This document shows, piece by piece, positions 19,224 through 27,925 of a stretch of DNA of 64,000 nt. Every line of letters starts with the position of its first letter. Positions within the stretch are counted from its first letter, which is position 1. The notes under the pieces are model-generated. The model did no database searches. It was given only the letters and a program-made list of their open reading frames with translations, and had not been told where the DNA came from. Both the position numbers and the translations under genes were made by a program. The stretch is from the NCBI RefSeq assembly GCF_047238125.1, contig NZ_JBDFMH010000001.1, forward strand, positions 2,790,001 to 2,854,000. The letters are read 5' to 3'. The stretch is from JBDFMH01 sp047238125 (GTDB lineage Bacteria > Pseudomonadota > Alphaproteobacteria > Sphingomonadales > Sphingomonadaceae).

Positions 19224-19969
19224 CCGCACGGCTCGCCGGCAAGGTCGCGCTCGTTACGGGCGGATCGCGCGGGATCGGTCGCGCGATCGCCCTGCGGTTG
19301 GCACGCGACGGTGCAAACGTTGCGATCCATTACGGCCATCGCCGATCCGCAGCCGATGAGGCGCTGGGCGAGATCGTGGGCGCCGGGGGCACCGGCTTCC
19401 TCGTCGAAGCCGATCTGGCTGATCCTCACGCCCCAGCTGCAATCGCGGCCGCGCTGGCAGCGCAGGCGGACGGGATCGACATCCTCGTCAACAATGCCGG
19501 CATCGGATCGATGACGGGCATGGCTGAAACCGACGAGGCCGCGTTCGACAGCCAGATGGCGATCAACGCCCGCGCGCCCTTCTTCATCACCCGCGCGCTG
19601 CTGCCGCGGCTGCGGGCGTGCGGGCGGATCATCAACATCTCGTCGATGGTCACGCAGGCAGCCTATCCCGGCTGCCTGGCCTATGCGATGTCGAAGGCCG
19701 CGCTTAACGCCATGACCCTCTCGCTCGCGACCGAGCTCGGGCCGCGCGGCATCACGGTCAACGGCGTCGCGCCCGGTGCGACCGATACGGAACTGACCGG
19801 GCCGCTGCTGTCCGATCCCGCCACCGTGACTTACCTCGAGAACAGCGCCGCGCTCGGTCGTATCGGCAAGCCGGAAGATATTGCCGATGTCGTCGCCTTT
19901 CTGGCATCCGACGATGCCCGCTGGGTGACGGGCCAGCTGATCGAGGCAAGCGGGGGCACGCATCTTTAG
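19220..19969 (+). CDS. SDR-family NAD(P)-dependent oxidoreductase
   Basis: A 249-residue classical short-chain dehydrogenase. The cofactor motif is VTGGSRGIGRAIA, the structural motif NNAG, the catalytic residues SS...YAMSK, and the C-terminus GQLIEASGGTHL. The GTG start overlaps the previous stop (GTGA). The substrate cannot be read from sequence; it resembles 3-oxoacyl-ACP reductase-type enzymes. Confidence 0.9.
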   Translation: MTARLAGKVALVTGGSRGIGRAIALRLARDGANVAIHYGHRRSAADEALGEIVGAGGTGFLVEADLADPHAPAAIAAALAAQADGIDILVNNAGIGSMTGMAETDEAAFDSQMAINARAPFFITRALLPRLRACGRIINISSMVTQAAYPGCLAYAMSKAALNAMTLSLATELGPRGITVNGVAPGATDTELTGPLLSDPATVTYLENSAALGRIGKPEDIADVVAFLASDDARWVTGQLIEASGGTHL

Positions 19970-19978
19970 GGTGCATGC

Positions 19979-20254
19979 ATGATCCACCGCCTGATCTGCG
20001 TCACCGGCCGGGTCCAAGGTGTGTTCTTCCGTGCCTGGACGGTCGAGCAGGCGAAGGCGCTGGGCATCGACGGCTGGGTGCGCAACCGTGCGGATGGCAG
20101 CGTCGAGATCCGTGCGGCCGCGCCGTCCGAACAGATGGCGCTGTTCATCGCGCGATTGCACGATGGGCCGCCGGCGGCGCGGGTCGATCAGGTCATCGAT
20201 GAGGAGGCGACCGCCGAGCCGTTCGACGAATTCGCCCAGCGGGCGACCGTCTGA
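19979..20254 (+). CDS. acyP: Acylphosphatase
   Basis: A 91-residue enzyme that hydrolyses acyl phosphates such as 1,3-bisphosphoglycerate. The family signature GRVQGVFFRAWT with the catalytic Arg lies near residue 10, and GIDGWVRNRADGSVEI carries the catalytic Asn. Full length. Confidence 0.95.
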   Translation: MIHRLICVTGRVQGVFFRAWTVEQAKALGIDGWVRNRADGSVEIRAAAPSEQMALFIARLHDGPPAARVDQVIDEEATAEPFDEFAQRATV

Positions 20255-20261
20255 CCGATTT

Positions 20262-21188
20262 TCACTCGTCGTCGTAGATCGCGATTTCCGGCGGCGCATC
20301 GTGGGTCGCCATGGCGCGGTACATGCCGGGCGTGTTGAACGCCCAGCCGCCCGATCCGTCGCGACCGACCACGATCACGCCGCCCTTGCCGCCCATATCG
20401 CCCAGTTCCGAGACCAGCGCGTCGGCGGCTTCCTCGATCGTCCAGCCACCCAGCCGCACGCGCGCTGCGATCTCGTGGGCGACGCCCAGGCGGATGAAAT
20501 ATTCGCCCGCGCCGGTGCAGCTGATCGCGGCGGCGCGATCATCGGCATAGGTGCCCGCCCCGATCAGCGGCGAATCGCCGACGCGGCCCCATTTCTTGCC
20601 GGTCAGCCCGCCGGTCGAGGTGGCGGCGGCGACATGCCCCGCCCCATCGATCGCGACCGCGCCGACGGTGCCGTATTTCATCCCCGAATCAAACGGGGCG
20701 TCGGGATCGGCCAGGATTTCGCTCAGCTGGCGGCGGCGCTCCTCCGTCTCGAACCAGCTCGGATCCGCGGCTTCCACACCCTGTTCGCGGGCAAAGGCAT
20801 CCGCGCCCGATCCCGCCAGGAAGACATGCGCGCTGCGATCCATCACCGCGCGCGCCAGCGTGACGGGGTTGCGCGTGGTGCGGACGCCCGCCACGGCACC
20901 CGCGCGCCGCTCCGCCCCGTCCATGATCGCGGCATCGCATTCGACGCGGCCCTCGGCGGTGAAGACGGAGCCGCGGCCGGCGTTGAAGTGCGGATCATCT
21001 TCGAGCACGCGGATCGCCGCTTCGACCGCATCGAGCGACGCCCCGCCGGCACGCAGGATCGCGGAGCCCGCCTCCAGCGCGGCGGCCAGCCCGGCGCGAC
21101 CGCCGGCATCGTCCGCCTCGGACAGCCGGCCGCGTCGCATCGATCCCGATCCGCCGTGGAGGACGAGGGTCCAGTGGGGATCGGCCAT
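20262..21188 (-). CDS. Isoaspartyl peptidase / L-asparaginase (Ntn hydrolase)
   Basis: A 308-residue type III asparaginase that self-cleaves. The nucleophile Thr is in MKYGTVGAVAIDGAGHVAAA (near residue 170), preceded by a variable linker. FNAGRGSVFTAEG and CTGAGEYFIR are typical. It removes isoaspartyl residues from damaged peptides or hydrolyses asparagine. Convergent with acyP (7 bases apart). Confidence 0.92.
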   Translation of the reverse strand: MADPHWTLVLHGGSGSMRRGRLSEADDAGGRAGLAAALEAGSAILRAGGASLDAVEAAIRVLEDDPHFNAGRGSVFTAEGRVECDAAIMDGAERRAGAVAGVRTTRNPVTLARAVMDRSAHVFLAGSGADAFAREQGVEAADPSWFETEERRRQLSEILADPDAPFDSGMKYGTVGAVAIDGAGHVAAATSTGGLTGKKWGRVGDSPLIGAGTYADDRAAAISCTGAGEYFIRLGVAHEIAARVRLGGWTIEEAADALVSELGDMGGKGGVIVVGRDGSGGWAFNTPGMYRAMATHDAPPEIAIYDDE

Positions 21189-21261
21189 GCGTGTCTCTCC
21201 GGCTTATCAATGCGTGCGCGCACGCCTATAGAAGGCGGACAGCCAAGCGCGAAGGGTCTCC

Positions 21262-22392
21262 ATGTCCGTCCGTCCCTGGCGCGATATCGCGCGCCGCCAA
21301 TCCCGTCAGATCATGGTCGGCAAGGTGCCGGTGGGGGGCGATGCGCCCGTGACCGTGCAGACGATGACCAACACGCCGACCGAAGATGCGCGCGCCACGA
21401 TCGACCAGATCCGGCGATGCGAGGAAGTGGGCGTCGATATCATCCGCGTCTCCTGTCCTGATGTGCCCTCGACCACGGCGCTTCGCCAGATTGTTCGCGC
21501 GGCGAAGGTGCCGATCGTCGCCGACATCCATTTCCACTACAAGCGCGCGCTGGAAGCGGCAGATGCAGGTGCGGCCTGCCTGCGCATCAACCCCGGCAAT
21601 ATCGGCTCTTCGGATCGGGTGGGCGAAGTGGTGCGCGCGGCCAAGGCCAATGGCTGCGCGATCCGGATCGGCGTGAACGCCGGCAGCCTCGAAAAGGATC
21701 TGCTCGAAAAATATGGCGAGCCCTGCCCGGAAGCGCTGGTCGAAAGCGCGCTGGATCATATCAAGCTGCTGCAGGATCATGATTTTCACGACTATAAGGT
21801 GGCGGTGAAGGCGTCGGACGTGTTCCTGGCCGTCTCCGCTTACATGCAGCTGGCCGATGCGGTGGATTGCCCGCTGCATCTGGGCATCACCGAGGCGGGC
21901 GGCCTGATCGGCGGCACCGTGAAATCCGCGATCGGGATCGGCAACCTGCTGTGGGCGGGCATCGGCGACACGATCCGCGTGAGCCTGTCGGCCGAGCCCG
22001 AAGAGGAAGTGCGGGTCGGCTACGAGATACTGAAGTCGCTGGGCATCCGCACGCGCGGCGTGCGCGTCGTCTCCTGCCCGTCCTGCGCGCGGCAGGGGTT
22101 CGACGTCATCCGCACGGTCGAGGCTCTGGAAGAGCGGCTGAAGCATATCAACACGCCGCTGTCGCTGTCGGTGCTGGGCTGCGTGGTGAACGGACCCGGC
22201 GAGGCGCGCGAGACCGACATCGGGCTGACCGGCGGGGGCGCCGGCAAGCATATGGTCTATCTGTCGGGCGTGACCGATCACACGGTGCAGGATGCCGACA
22301 TGGTGGATCACATCGTGAAGCTGGTCGAGGCGAAGGCCGCCGAGATCGAGGCGGCGAATGCCCGTGAAGAGCAAGCTCAGGCAGCCGAATAG
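21262..22392 (+). CDS. ispG: 4-hydroxy-3-methylbut-2-en-1-yl diphosphate synthase
   Basis: A 376-residue iron-sulfur enzyme of the MEP isoprenoid pathway, acting on MEcPP. The 4Fe-4S cysteines are in SCPSCARQGFDVI and LGCVVNGPGEA. Other motifs are TVQTMTNTPTED at the start and ADIHFHYKRALEA. Length is as expected. The last 35 bases overlap a small downstream ORF. Confidence 0.96.
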   Translation: MSVRPWRDIARRQSRQIMVGKVPVGGDAPVTVQTMTNTPTEDARATIDQIRRCEEVGVDIIRVSCPDVPSTTALRQIVRAAKVPIVADIHFHYKRALEAADAGAACLRINPGNIGSSDRVGEVVRAAKANGCAIRIGVNAGSLEKDLLEKYGEPCPEALVESALDHIKLLQDHDFHDYKVAVKASDVFLAVSAYMQLADAVDCPLHLGITEAGGLIGGTVKSAIGIGNLLWAGIGDTIRVSLSAEPEEEVRVGYEILKSLGIRTRGVRVVSCPSCARQGFDVIRTVEALEERLKHINTPLSLSVLGCVVNGPGEARETDIGLTGGGAGKHMVYLSGVTDHTVQDADMVDHIVKLVEAKAAEIEAANAREEQAQAAE

Positions 22393-22654
22393 CGCGGTGC
22401 CGGGCGAATCCGGGCACCTCCCCGTCGTGGTAAGGACGGGGAGGATCGGTGCGGGTTCCGCCGGCGCACTGGCGGCGGCCTCGTTCGTGCTGGGCGCGTT
22501 TGCGATGGGCGCGGTGGCGATCGGCGCGCTCGCCATCGGCCGCCTCTCAATCGGTTCACTCCGGTTGCGCGATGCACGGATCGATCGGCTGCGGATCGGG
22601 GTGGTTGAGATGGAGCCTGCAGTCGCGGCGTCGAAGCCCAACGTTGGGACGTGA
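22358..22654 (+). CDS. Small membrane protein with GAxAIG repeats, 98 aa
   Basis: This ORF starts at an ATG inside the 3' end of ispG. Its core, FVLGAFAMGAVAIGALAIGRLSIGSL, is a glycine/alanine zipper-like repeat followed by a short basic repeat (RLRDARIDRLRIG). Small proteins with this GALAIGALAIGRL pattern are frequent near membrane genes; the function is unknown. The overlap with ispG could mean translational coupling or that the real start lies further in. Confidence 0.55.
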   Translation: MPVKSKLRQPNSAVPGESGHLPVVVRTGRIGAGSAGALAAASFVLGAFAMGAVAIGALAIGRLSIGSLRLRDARIDRLRIGVVEMEPAVAASKPNVGT

Positions 22655-22711
22655 TCATTTTCGTTCGGGCTGGGCGGAACCTGAAATTGGCATGAAGATT
22701 CAGTTGATCCG

Positions 22712-23611
22712 ATGAGCGCGACGGCACGGGTTGCGCCGGCGATCGCCTTTATTGTCGCGTGTCTCGGCATCGCGCTGTTTTCCACGATGGATGCGGTGAT
22801 GAAGGGGCTGGTGCTGGCGATCGGCGCCTGGAACACGATGTTCTGGCGTAGCCTGATCGGGGTTCCGCTCTCAGCCATGGCGTTCGCACTTGGCGGCCCG
22901 CGCTGGCCGGCGCGGTCGGTGCTGCGCGTGCATGTCGAGCGCGGGCTGGTGTCGACCGTGATGGCGCTGCTGTTCTTTTGGGGGCTGGCGCGTGTACCGA
23001 TGGCGCAGGCGATCGCGCTGACCTTCATCGCGCCGATCATCGCACTGTTCCTGGCCGGCTGGGCGCTGGGTGAGCGGATTGGCCGCAGCGCCATCCTGGG
23101 CACGGCGCTCGCCTTCGCCGGCGTGCTGCTGATCGTCGGCGCGCAGGCGCGGGCGGATCTGGGGCCGGATGCGCTGGCGGGCACGGTGGCGATCCTGCTG
23201 TCAGCCTGCTGCTATGCCTGGAACATCATCCTGATGCGGCGGCAGGCGCTGGTCGCGAAACCGGCCGAAATCGCGTTCGCGCAGAATCTGGTCGTCACGA
23301 TCGCGCTGGCGTGCGCGGCACCGTGGCTGGCGATGCCACCCGCGGCGACCCATTGGCCGGCGCTGCTGCTGGCGGCGGTGCTCGCGCTGGGATCGCTGTT
23401 CCTGCTCGGCTGGGCCTATGCGCGGGCGGAGGCGAGCTATCTCGCACCGGTCGAATATAGTGCTTTCCTGTGGGCGAGCCTGTTTGGCTGGCTGGTGTTC
23501 GGCGAGCGCGTCGGCTTATGGACTGCGGGCGGCGCCGCACTGATCATCGCCGGCTGCATCGTCGCGGCGCGACGCCGCCATCCCGTCGCCGATCTGGAGG
23601 CCCAGCTATGA
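22712..23611 (+). CDS. DMT-superfamily (EamA) transporter
   Basis: A 299-residue inner-membrane protein with about ten hydrophobic segments in two EamA halves. The first half has STMDAVMKGLVL and RSLIGVPLSAMAF; the second has YLAPVEYSAFLWASLFGWLV. Such proteins export metabolites or amino acids; the substrate is unknown. The stop overlaps the start of the GNAT gene (ATGA). Confidence 0.9.
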   Translation: MSATARVAPAIAFIVACLGIALFSTMDAVMKGLVLAIGAWNTMFWRSLIGVPLSAMAFALGGPRWPARSVLRVHVERGLVSTVMALLFFWGLARVPMAQAIALTFIAPIIALFLAGWALGERIGRSAILGTALAFAGVLLIVGAQARADLGPDALAGTVAILLSACCYAWNIILMRRQALVAKPAEIAFAQNLVVTIALACAAPWLAMPPAATHWPALLLAAVLALGSLFLLGWAYARAEASYLAPVEYSAFLWASLFGWLVFGERVGLWTAGGAALIIAGCIVAARRRHPVADLEAQL

Positions 23612-24087
23612 CTGTGAGCGTGCGTCCCGCTACCCCTGCCGACGTGGCCGAAATCCACCGTCTGATCGTGGATCTGGCGATCTACGAACGCGAGCCCGAT
23701 GCGGTGAAGGCCACGCCGGAGACGCTGCACACCACGCTGTTCGCGCCTGATGCGCAGGTGTTCGTCTTCATCGCCGAGATCGATGGGCGGATCGCCGGCC
23801 TCGCGCTGTGGTTCCTGACCTATTCCACGTGGACGGGCCGCCCCAGCCTCTATCTGGAGGATCTGTTCGTCTCCGATTGGGCGCGGAACGCGGGGGTGGG
23901 CAAGGCGTTGTTCGGCGCGCTCGCGAAGGAGGCCAGGATGCGGGGTGCCGCGCGGATCGATTGGGCGGTGCTCGACTGGAACGAGGGTGCCAAGGGCTTC
24001 TACCGGTCGATCGGAGCCCATCGCTCGACAGGGTGGGAGCCCTGGCGGATCGAGGGCGAAGCACTCTCACGCCTCGCCGATCGATGA
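23608..24087 (+). CDS. GNAT-family N-acetyltransferase
   Basis: The 159-residue enzyme resembles spermidine/diamine-type acetyltransferases. It starts MTVSVRPATPADVAEIHRL and has YLEDLFVSDWARNAGVGKAL, the acetyl-CoA pyrophosphate loop region, and DWNEGAKGFYRSIGA. Start at ATG 23608 overlaps the DMT gene's stop; its own stop overlaps the bestrophin start (ATGA). The three form a coupled unit. Confidence 0.9.
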   Translation: MTVSVRPATPADVAEIHRLIVDLAIYEREPDAVKATPETLHTTLFAPDAQVFVFIAEIDGRIAGLALWFLTYSTWTGRPSLYLEDLFVSDWARNAGVGKALFGALAKEARMRGAARIDWAVLDWNEGAKGFYRSIGAHRSTGWEPWRIEGEALSRLADR

Positions 24088-24974
24088 TCATCAACCCCAC
24101 GCCCAGCCTCGCGCGGATCGTGCGCGAGGTGCACCGGCCGCTGATCGCGCTGTTCGTGTGGGACGTGATCGTCACGGTCACTTATTATGTCCTGCCGTTC
24201 CGGGCGCCTTCGCTGCCGCTGACGCTGTTCGGTTCCGGTCTGGCACTGTTCCTGGGCCTGCGTGACAACGCTGCCTATGCGCGCTGGTGGGAAGGGCGCG
24301 TGCTGTGGGGGGCGATGATCAATGCGTCGCGCAGCCTGTCGCGCGCTACGCTGTCGATGATCCAGGGCGAGGACGAACAAGGCATTTCGCTGCGCCGCGC
24401 GATCATCCTGCGCCAGACGGCCTATGTGAATGCGCTGCGCTGCCAGCTGCGGCGGCAGGATCCGAAGCCCGAAGTGCTGCGCTTCCTGTCTGCAGACGAG
24501 GCGGCGGAACCGCTGAAATTCACCAACATCGCCAATGGGTTGCTGAACGGCACCGGCGCGCGGGTGCGCGCGGCGCTGGACGAACGCCGGATCGACACGA
24601 TCCAGCAGGCGCAGCTGGAGCAGGTGCTGATCGACATCTCCAACGCGCAGGGGGGGATGGAGCGGCTGAAGAACACGCCGCTGCCGATGCAGTATCGCTT
24701 CTTTCCCGCCTTCTTCACCCGGCTGTTCTGCATCCTGCTGCCGATCGGCCTGGTGGAGACGCTGGGCTGGGCGACCCCGGTCGGATCGACGCTTGCCGGG
24801 CTGATGTTCCTGGCGGTGCTGGCTATCGGCGATGATCTGGTCGATCCGTTCGCGAACAGCGTCCACGATGTGCCGCTGAGCGCGATGTGCCGTACGATCG
24901 AGATCGATCTGCTGCAGGCCATCGGCGATACCCCGGAACCGCCGGTGCAACAGGTGCGCGGCGTGCTCTGGTAA
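24084..24974 (+). CDS. Bestrophin-family chloride-channel-like protein
   Basis: A 296-residue membrane protein of the bestrophin/UPF0187 type. It has ALFVWDVIVTVTYY near the start, SGLALFLGLRDNAAYARWWEGR (characteristic), and near the C-terminus AIGDDLVDPFANSVHDVPLS. Bacterial bestrophins form pentameric ion channels; the ion used here is not known. Start at ATG 24084 in the ATGA overlap. Confidence 0.9.
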   Translation: MIINPTPSLARIVREVHRPLIALFVWDVIVTVTYYVLPFRAPSLPLTLFGSGLALFLGLRDNAAYARWWEGRVLWGAMINASRSLSRATLSMIQGEDEQGISLRRAIILRQTAYVNALRCQLRRQDPKPEVLRFLSADEAAEPLKFTNIANGLLNGTGARVRAALDERRIDTIQQAQLEQVLIDISNAQGGMERLKNTPLPMQYRFFPAFFTRLFCILLPIGLVETLGWATPVGSTLAGLMFLAVLAIGDDLVDPFANSVHDVPLSAMCRTIEIDLLQAIGDTPEPPVQQVRGVLW

Positions 24975-25613
24975 TCAGCTGCCGAGAACGTTGATGGTGA
25001 AGGCCAGCACGCCGATGTTGAAGCCGAACGCCAGCACGCTATGCGCAGTCACGACCCGGCGCACGGCTGTGCTGCGAATCGTGACGTCCGATGTCTGGAA
25101 CGTCATGCCCAGCGTGAAAGCGAAATACACGAAGTCCCAATAATCGGGCTCGGCACGGTCGGGCACATCGAGCCCGCCGGCATCGCGCCCGTCGCGCTGC
25201 ACATAGAAGAGATGCGCATAGTGCAGCGCATACACCATGTTCGAGAACAGCCAGGCGATCGCCAGCGTGGCGACGATCAGCGCGGCGACCGGAGGCGCCG
25301 GGCCGCGGCCCTGCGCGAGCTCGTCCGCCACCGCGACCAGGATGACCAGCATCACTGCGCCCGTGATCGCCAGCAGCCCCGCGCGATTGGCATCGTTGCG
25401 CTCGGCAATGGTGCGCATCGCCGCCACTTCGGCGGACAGCAGTGGCAGACAGCCCGCCAGGAAGATCAAAGCGGCGAGATCGAAACCGGCCATCACCCCC
25501 TGCCGCCAGCCAATCCAGTGGCCGGCGACCGGCGCGGCGGTCGCGAAAACCAGTCCGAACAGGATGAAGCGGGTCGGCGCGAGACGATTGCCGATCGAGG
25601 CGGAAGCGGCCAT
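24975..25613 (-). CDS. DUF1345 membrane protein
   Basis: A 212-residue inner-membrane protein with about five hydrophobic segments. DUF1345 features: YALHYAHLFYV and DYWDFVYFAFTLGMTFQTSDV, followed by RRVVTAHSVLAFGFN. The ATG at 25613 has AGGA eight bases upstream; a GTG two codons earlier is less likely. No function is known. It abuts the bestrophin gene tail to tail. Confidence 0.88.
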   Translation of the reverse strand: MAASASIGNRLAPTRFILFGLVFATAAPVAGHWIGWRQGVMAGFDLAALIFLAGCLPLLSAEVAAMRTIAERNDANRAGLLAITGAVMLVILVAVADELAQGRGPAPPVAALIVATLAIAWLFSNMVYALHYAHLFYVQRDGRDAGGLDVPDRAEPDYWDFVYFAFTLGMTFQTSDVTIRSTAVRRVVTAHSVLAFGFNIGVLAFTINVLGS

Positions 25614-25648
25614 GGCCACTGTCCTATCACCGCGGAGGGGGATGCGCG

Positions 25649-25963
25649 ATGGCCTGGCTGCTGCTGATGCTGGGGGGTCTGTTCGAAGTGGGATTCACCA
25701 CTGCGCTGCGTTACGTCGATGGCTTCCGCAATCTCGGCTGGACCCTGGCGTTTCTGGTCTCGGTCACGCTCAGCATGGCGCTGCTCGAACTGGCATCGCG
25801 CAGCATCGCGATGGGTACCGCCTATGCCGTCTGGACCGGGATCGGCGCGCTGGGCACCGTGATCGTCGGCATGATCTGGTTCGGTGAACCGGTGAGCGCG
25901 GTGCGGCTGGCGCTGATTGCCGGCGTGGTCGGCTGCATCGCAGGCCTGAAGCTGACCGCCTGA
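25649..25963 (+). CDS. SMR-family small multidrug/guanidinium exporter
   Basis: A 104-residue four-helix membrane protein. The essential membrane glutamate is in GGLFEVGFTTALRY (residue 13). SIAMGTAYAVWTGIGALGTV is the SMR signature and IWFGEPVSAVRL the last loop. It resembles the SugE/Gdx subgroup, which exports guanidinium, more than EmrE, but this subgroup call is an inference. No guanidine riboswitch was recognised upstream. Confidence 0.88.
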   Translation: MAWLLLMLGGLFEVGFTTALRYVDGFRNLGWTLAFLVSVTLSMALLELASRSIAMGTAYAVWTGIGALGTVIVGMIWFGEPVSAVRLALIAGVVGCIAGLKLTA

Positions 25964-25977
25964 CCCGGGCCGGCCGA

Positions 25978-26535
25978 TCAGCTCAGCGTGGTCTTCGGCT
26001 GATCCTGCTTGGCCTTGGCCAGCGCGATCGCATCGAGGATAACCTGGCGGGCTTCCTCGGCCCCACCCCAGGTGCCGATGCGCACCCACTTCTTGGCTTC
26101 CAGATCCTTGTAGTGGGTGAAGAAATGCTCGATCTGCTGCATCACGATCTCGGGCAGGTCGCTGCTCTCGCCGATCTTGCTGTAATAGGGGAAGGTCGCA
26201 TCGACCGGCACGGTCAGCAGCTTTTCGTCGCCGCCGGCTTCGTCTTCCAGCCGCAGCACCGCGATCGGGCGGACGCGCACCACGCAGCCGGGAATGAAGG
26301 GCGAGCGAGCGACCACCAGCGCATCAAGCGGATCGCCATCGGGTGACAGCGTGTGCGGCACGAAGCCGTAATTGGCCGGATAGCGCATTGGCGTATGCAG
26401 GATGCGATCGACGAACAGCGCGCCAGACTTCTTGTCGAACTCATACTTCACCGGCTCGCCGCCGACCGGCACCTCGATGATGACGTTGAGTTCATGGGGC
26501 GGGTTCGCGCCGACGGGGATGAGGTCGATATTCAT
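25978..26535 (-). CDS. ppa: Inorganic pyrophosphatase
   Basis: A 185-residue family I soluble pyrophosphatase. Start at ATG 26535 gives MNIDLIPVGANPPHELNVII. Active-site blocks are YGFVPHTLSPDGDPLDALVV (with the metal-binding aspartates) and FFTHYKDLEAKKWVRIGTW. It drives biosynthesis by removing pyrophosphate. Convergent with the SMR gene. Confidence 0.96.
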   Translation of the reverse strand: MNIDLIPVGANPPHELNVIIEVPVGGEPVKYEFDKKSGALFVDRILHTPMRYPANYGFVPHTLSPDGDPLDALVVARSPFIPGCVVRVRPIAVLRLEDEAGGDEKLLTVPVDATFPYYSKIGESSDLPEIVMQQIEHFFTHYKDLEAKKWVRIGTWGGAEEARQVILDAIALAKAKQDQPKTTLS

Positions 26536-26622
26536 GCTGCGGCGCAATAGAGGCGGGTCCGGCGGTGCTCAAGTGTCTTCGCGCTTCAATTTCGCGACAT
26601 TTTCGCTATGGCCCCGCCGACC

Positions 26623-27867
26623 ATGAGCAACACGCGCACGCCGCAGGCCATTCGCGGCACCCAGGACATGATCGGCGAAACCGCGGATCGCTTTCACCAT
26701 GTGGTGGCGGCCTTCGATCGCGTGCGCCGGCTCTATGGGTTCCGGCGGATCGAGGTGCCGGTGTTCGAGGCGACGGCCGTATTCGCACGCTCGCTGGGTG
26801 AAACCACCGATGTCGTCTCGAAGGAGATGTACAGCTTCGAAGATCGCGGTGGCGATTCGCTGACGCTGCGGCCCGAATTCACCGCGGGCATCGTGCGCGC
26901 CTACCTCACCAATGGGTGGCAGCAATATGCCCCGCTGAAGGTGGCGACGCACGGGCCGCTGTTCCGGTATGAACGGCCACAGAAGGGGCGCTTCCGCCAG
27001 TTCCACCAGCTCGACGCCGAAGTGATCGGCGCCGCCGAGCCGGCAGCTGATGTCGAACTGCTCGCCTTTGCGGATCAGCTGCTGAAGGAGCTGGGCATTG
27101 CCGATGGCGTGACGCTGAAGCTGAACACGCTGGGCGACGCGGCGACACGCGATGCCTGGCGGGCGGCGCTGGTTGCGCATTTCGAGGCGCATCGGGGCGA
27201 GCTGTCCGAAGACAGTCTGGCGCGGCTCGACAAGAATCCGCTGCGCATCCTCGATTCCAAGGATCCGCGCGATCGCCCGGCTGCGGGCACCGCGCCTTCG
27301 ATCGACGATTATCTTTCCACCGAGGCCGGCGCCTTTTTCGAGGCGGTGACGCGCGGGCTGGAGGCGTCGGGCGTGGCCTGGACGCGCGATGCGCGGCTGG
27401 TGCGCGGGCTCGATTATTATCGCCACACCGCGTTCGAGTTCGTGACCGATCGGCTCGGCGCACAGGGCACGGTGCTCGGCGGCGGCCGCTATGACGGGCT
27501 GATCGAACAACTCGGCGGGCCGGCGACGCCTGCGGTCGGCTGGGCAGCGGGGATCGAGCGGCTGGCGATGCTGGTCGAGGGGAGCAGCGAAGCCGGCCTC
27601 GACGTGATCATTGCGGTCGAGGATGATGTCGCCCTGCCGGTCGGTCAGCATGCGCTGCGACTGCTGCGCGAGGCGGGTCTGTCCGCCGACATGATCGCGA
27701 CCGGGTCACCGCGCAAACGCTATGATAAGGCGGCCAAGGTGGCGGCGAAGGTGCTTGTTGGATTACGTTGCGATGGCACGGCTACGACCGTGTCGACTAA
27801 GGCGGCCCCAGGCATCGGCGAGCATGAGCGCGTGAAAGAGTTGCTGCTGCCGACGGTGAACGCATGA
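26623..27867 (+). CDS. hisS: Histidyl-tRNA synthetase
   Basis: A 414-residue class II synthetase. It starts MSNTRTPQAIRGTQDMIGE and has the class II motif 2 region (TLRPEFTAGIVRAYL), motif RYERPQKGRFRQFHQLDAE, the histidine-binding RGLDYYRHTAFEFV, and motif 3 GGGRYDGLIEQLGG. Start at ATG 26623; five earlier in-frame codons are not needed. It begins a translation-related run with prfA and prmC. Confidence 0.97.
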   Translation: MSNTRTPQAIRGTQDMIGETADRFHHVVAAFDRVRRLYGFRRIEVPVFEATAVFARSLGETTDVVSKEMYSFEDRGGDSLTLRPEFTAGIVRAYLTNGWQQYAPLKVATHGPLFRYERPQKGRFRQFHQLDAEVIGAAEPAADVELLAFADQLLKELGIADGVTLKLNTLGDAATRDAWRAALVAHFEAHRGELSEDSLARLDKNPLRILDSKDPRDRPAAGTAPSIDDYLSTEAGAFFEAVTRGLEASGVAWTRDARLVRGLDYYRHTAFEFVTDRLGAQGTVLGGGRYDGLIEQLGGPATPAVGWAAGIERLAMLVEGSSEAGLDVIIAVEDDVALPVGQHALRLLREAGLSADMIATGSPRKRYDKAAKVAAKVLVGLRCDGTATTVSTKAAPGIGEHERVKELLLPTVNA

Positions 27868-27925
27868 CGCGTAAAAGCCGTGCCCTGGCGCAGGCCGGGG
27901 TCCAGCGCCGTGTGGATCGGCGCCA

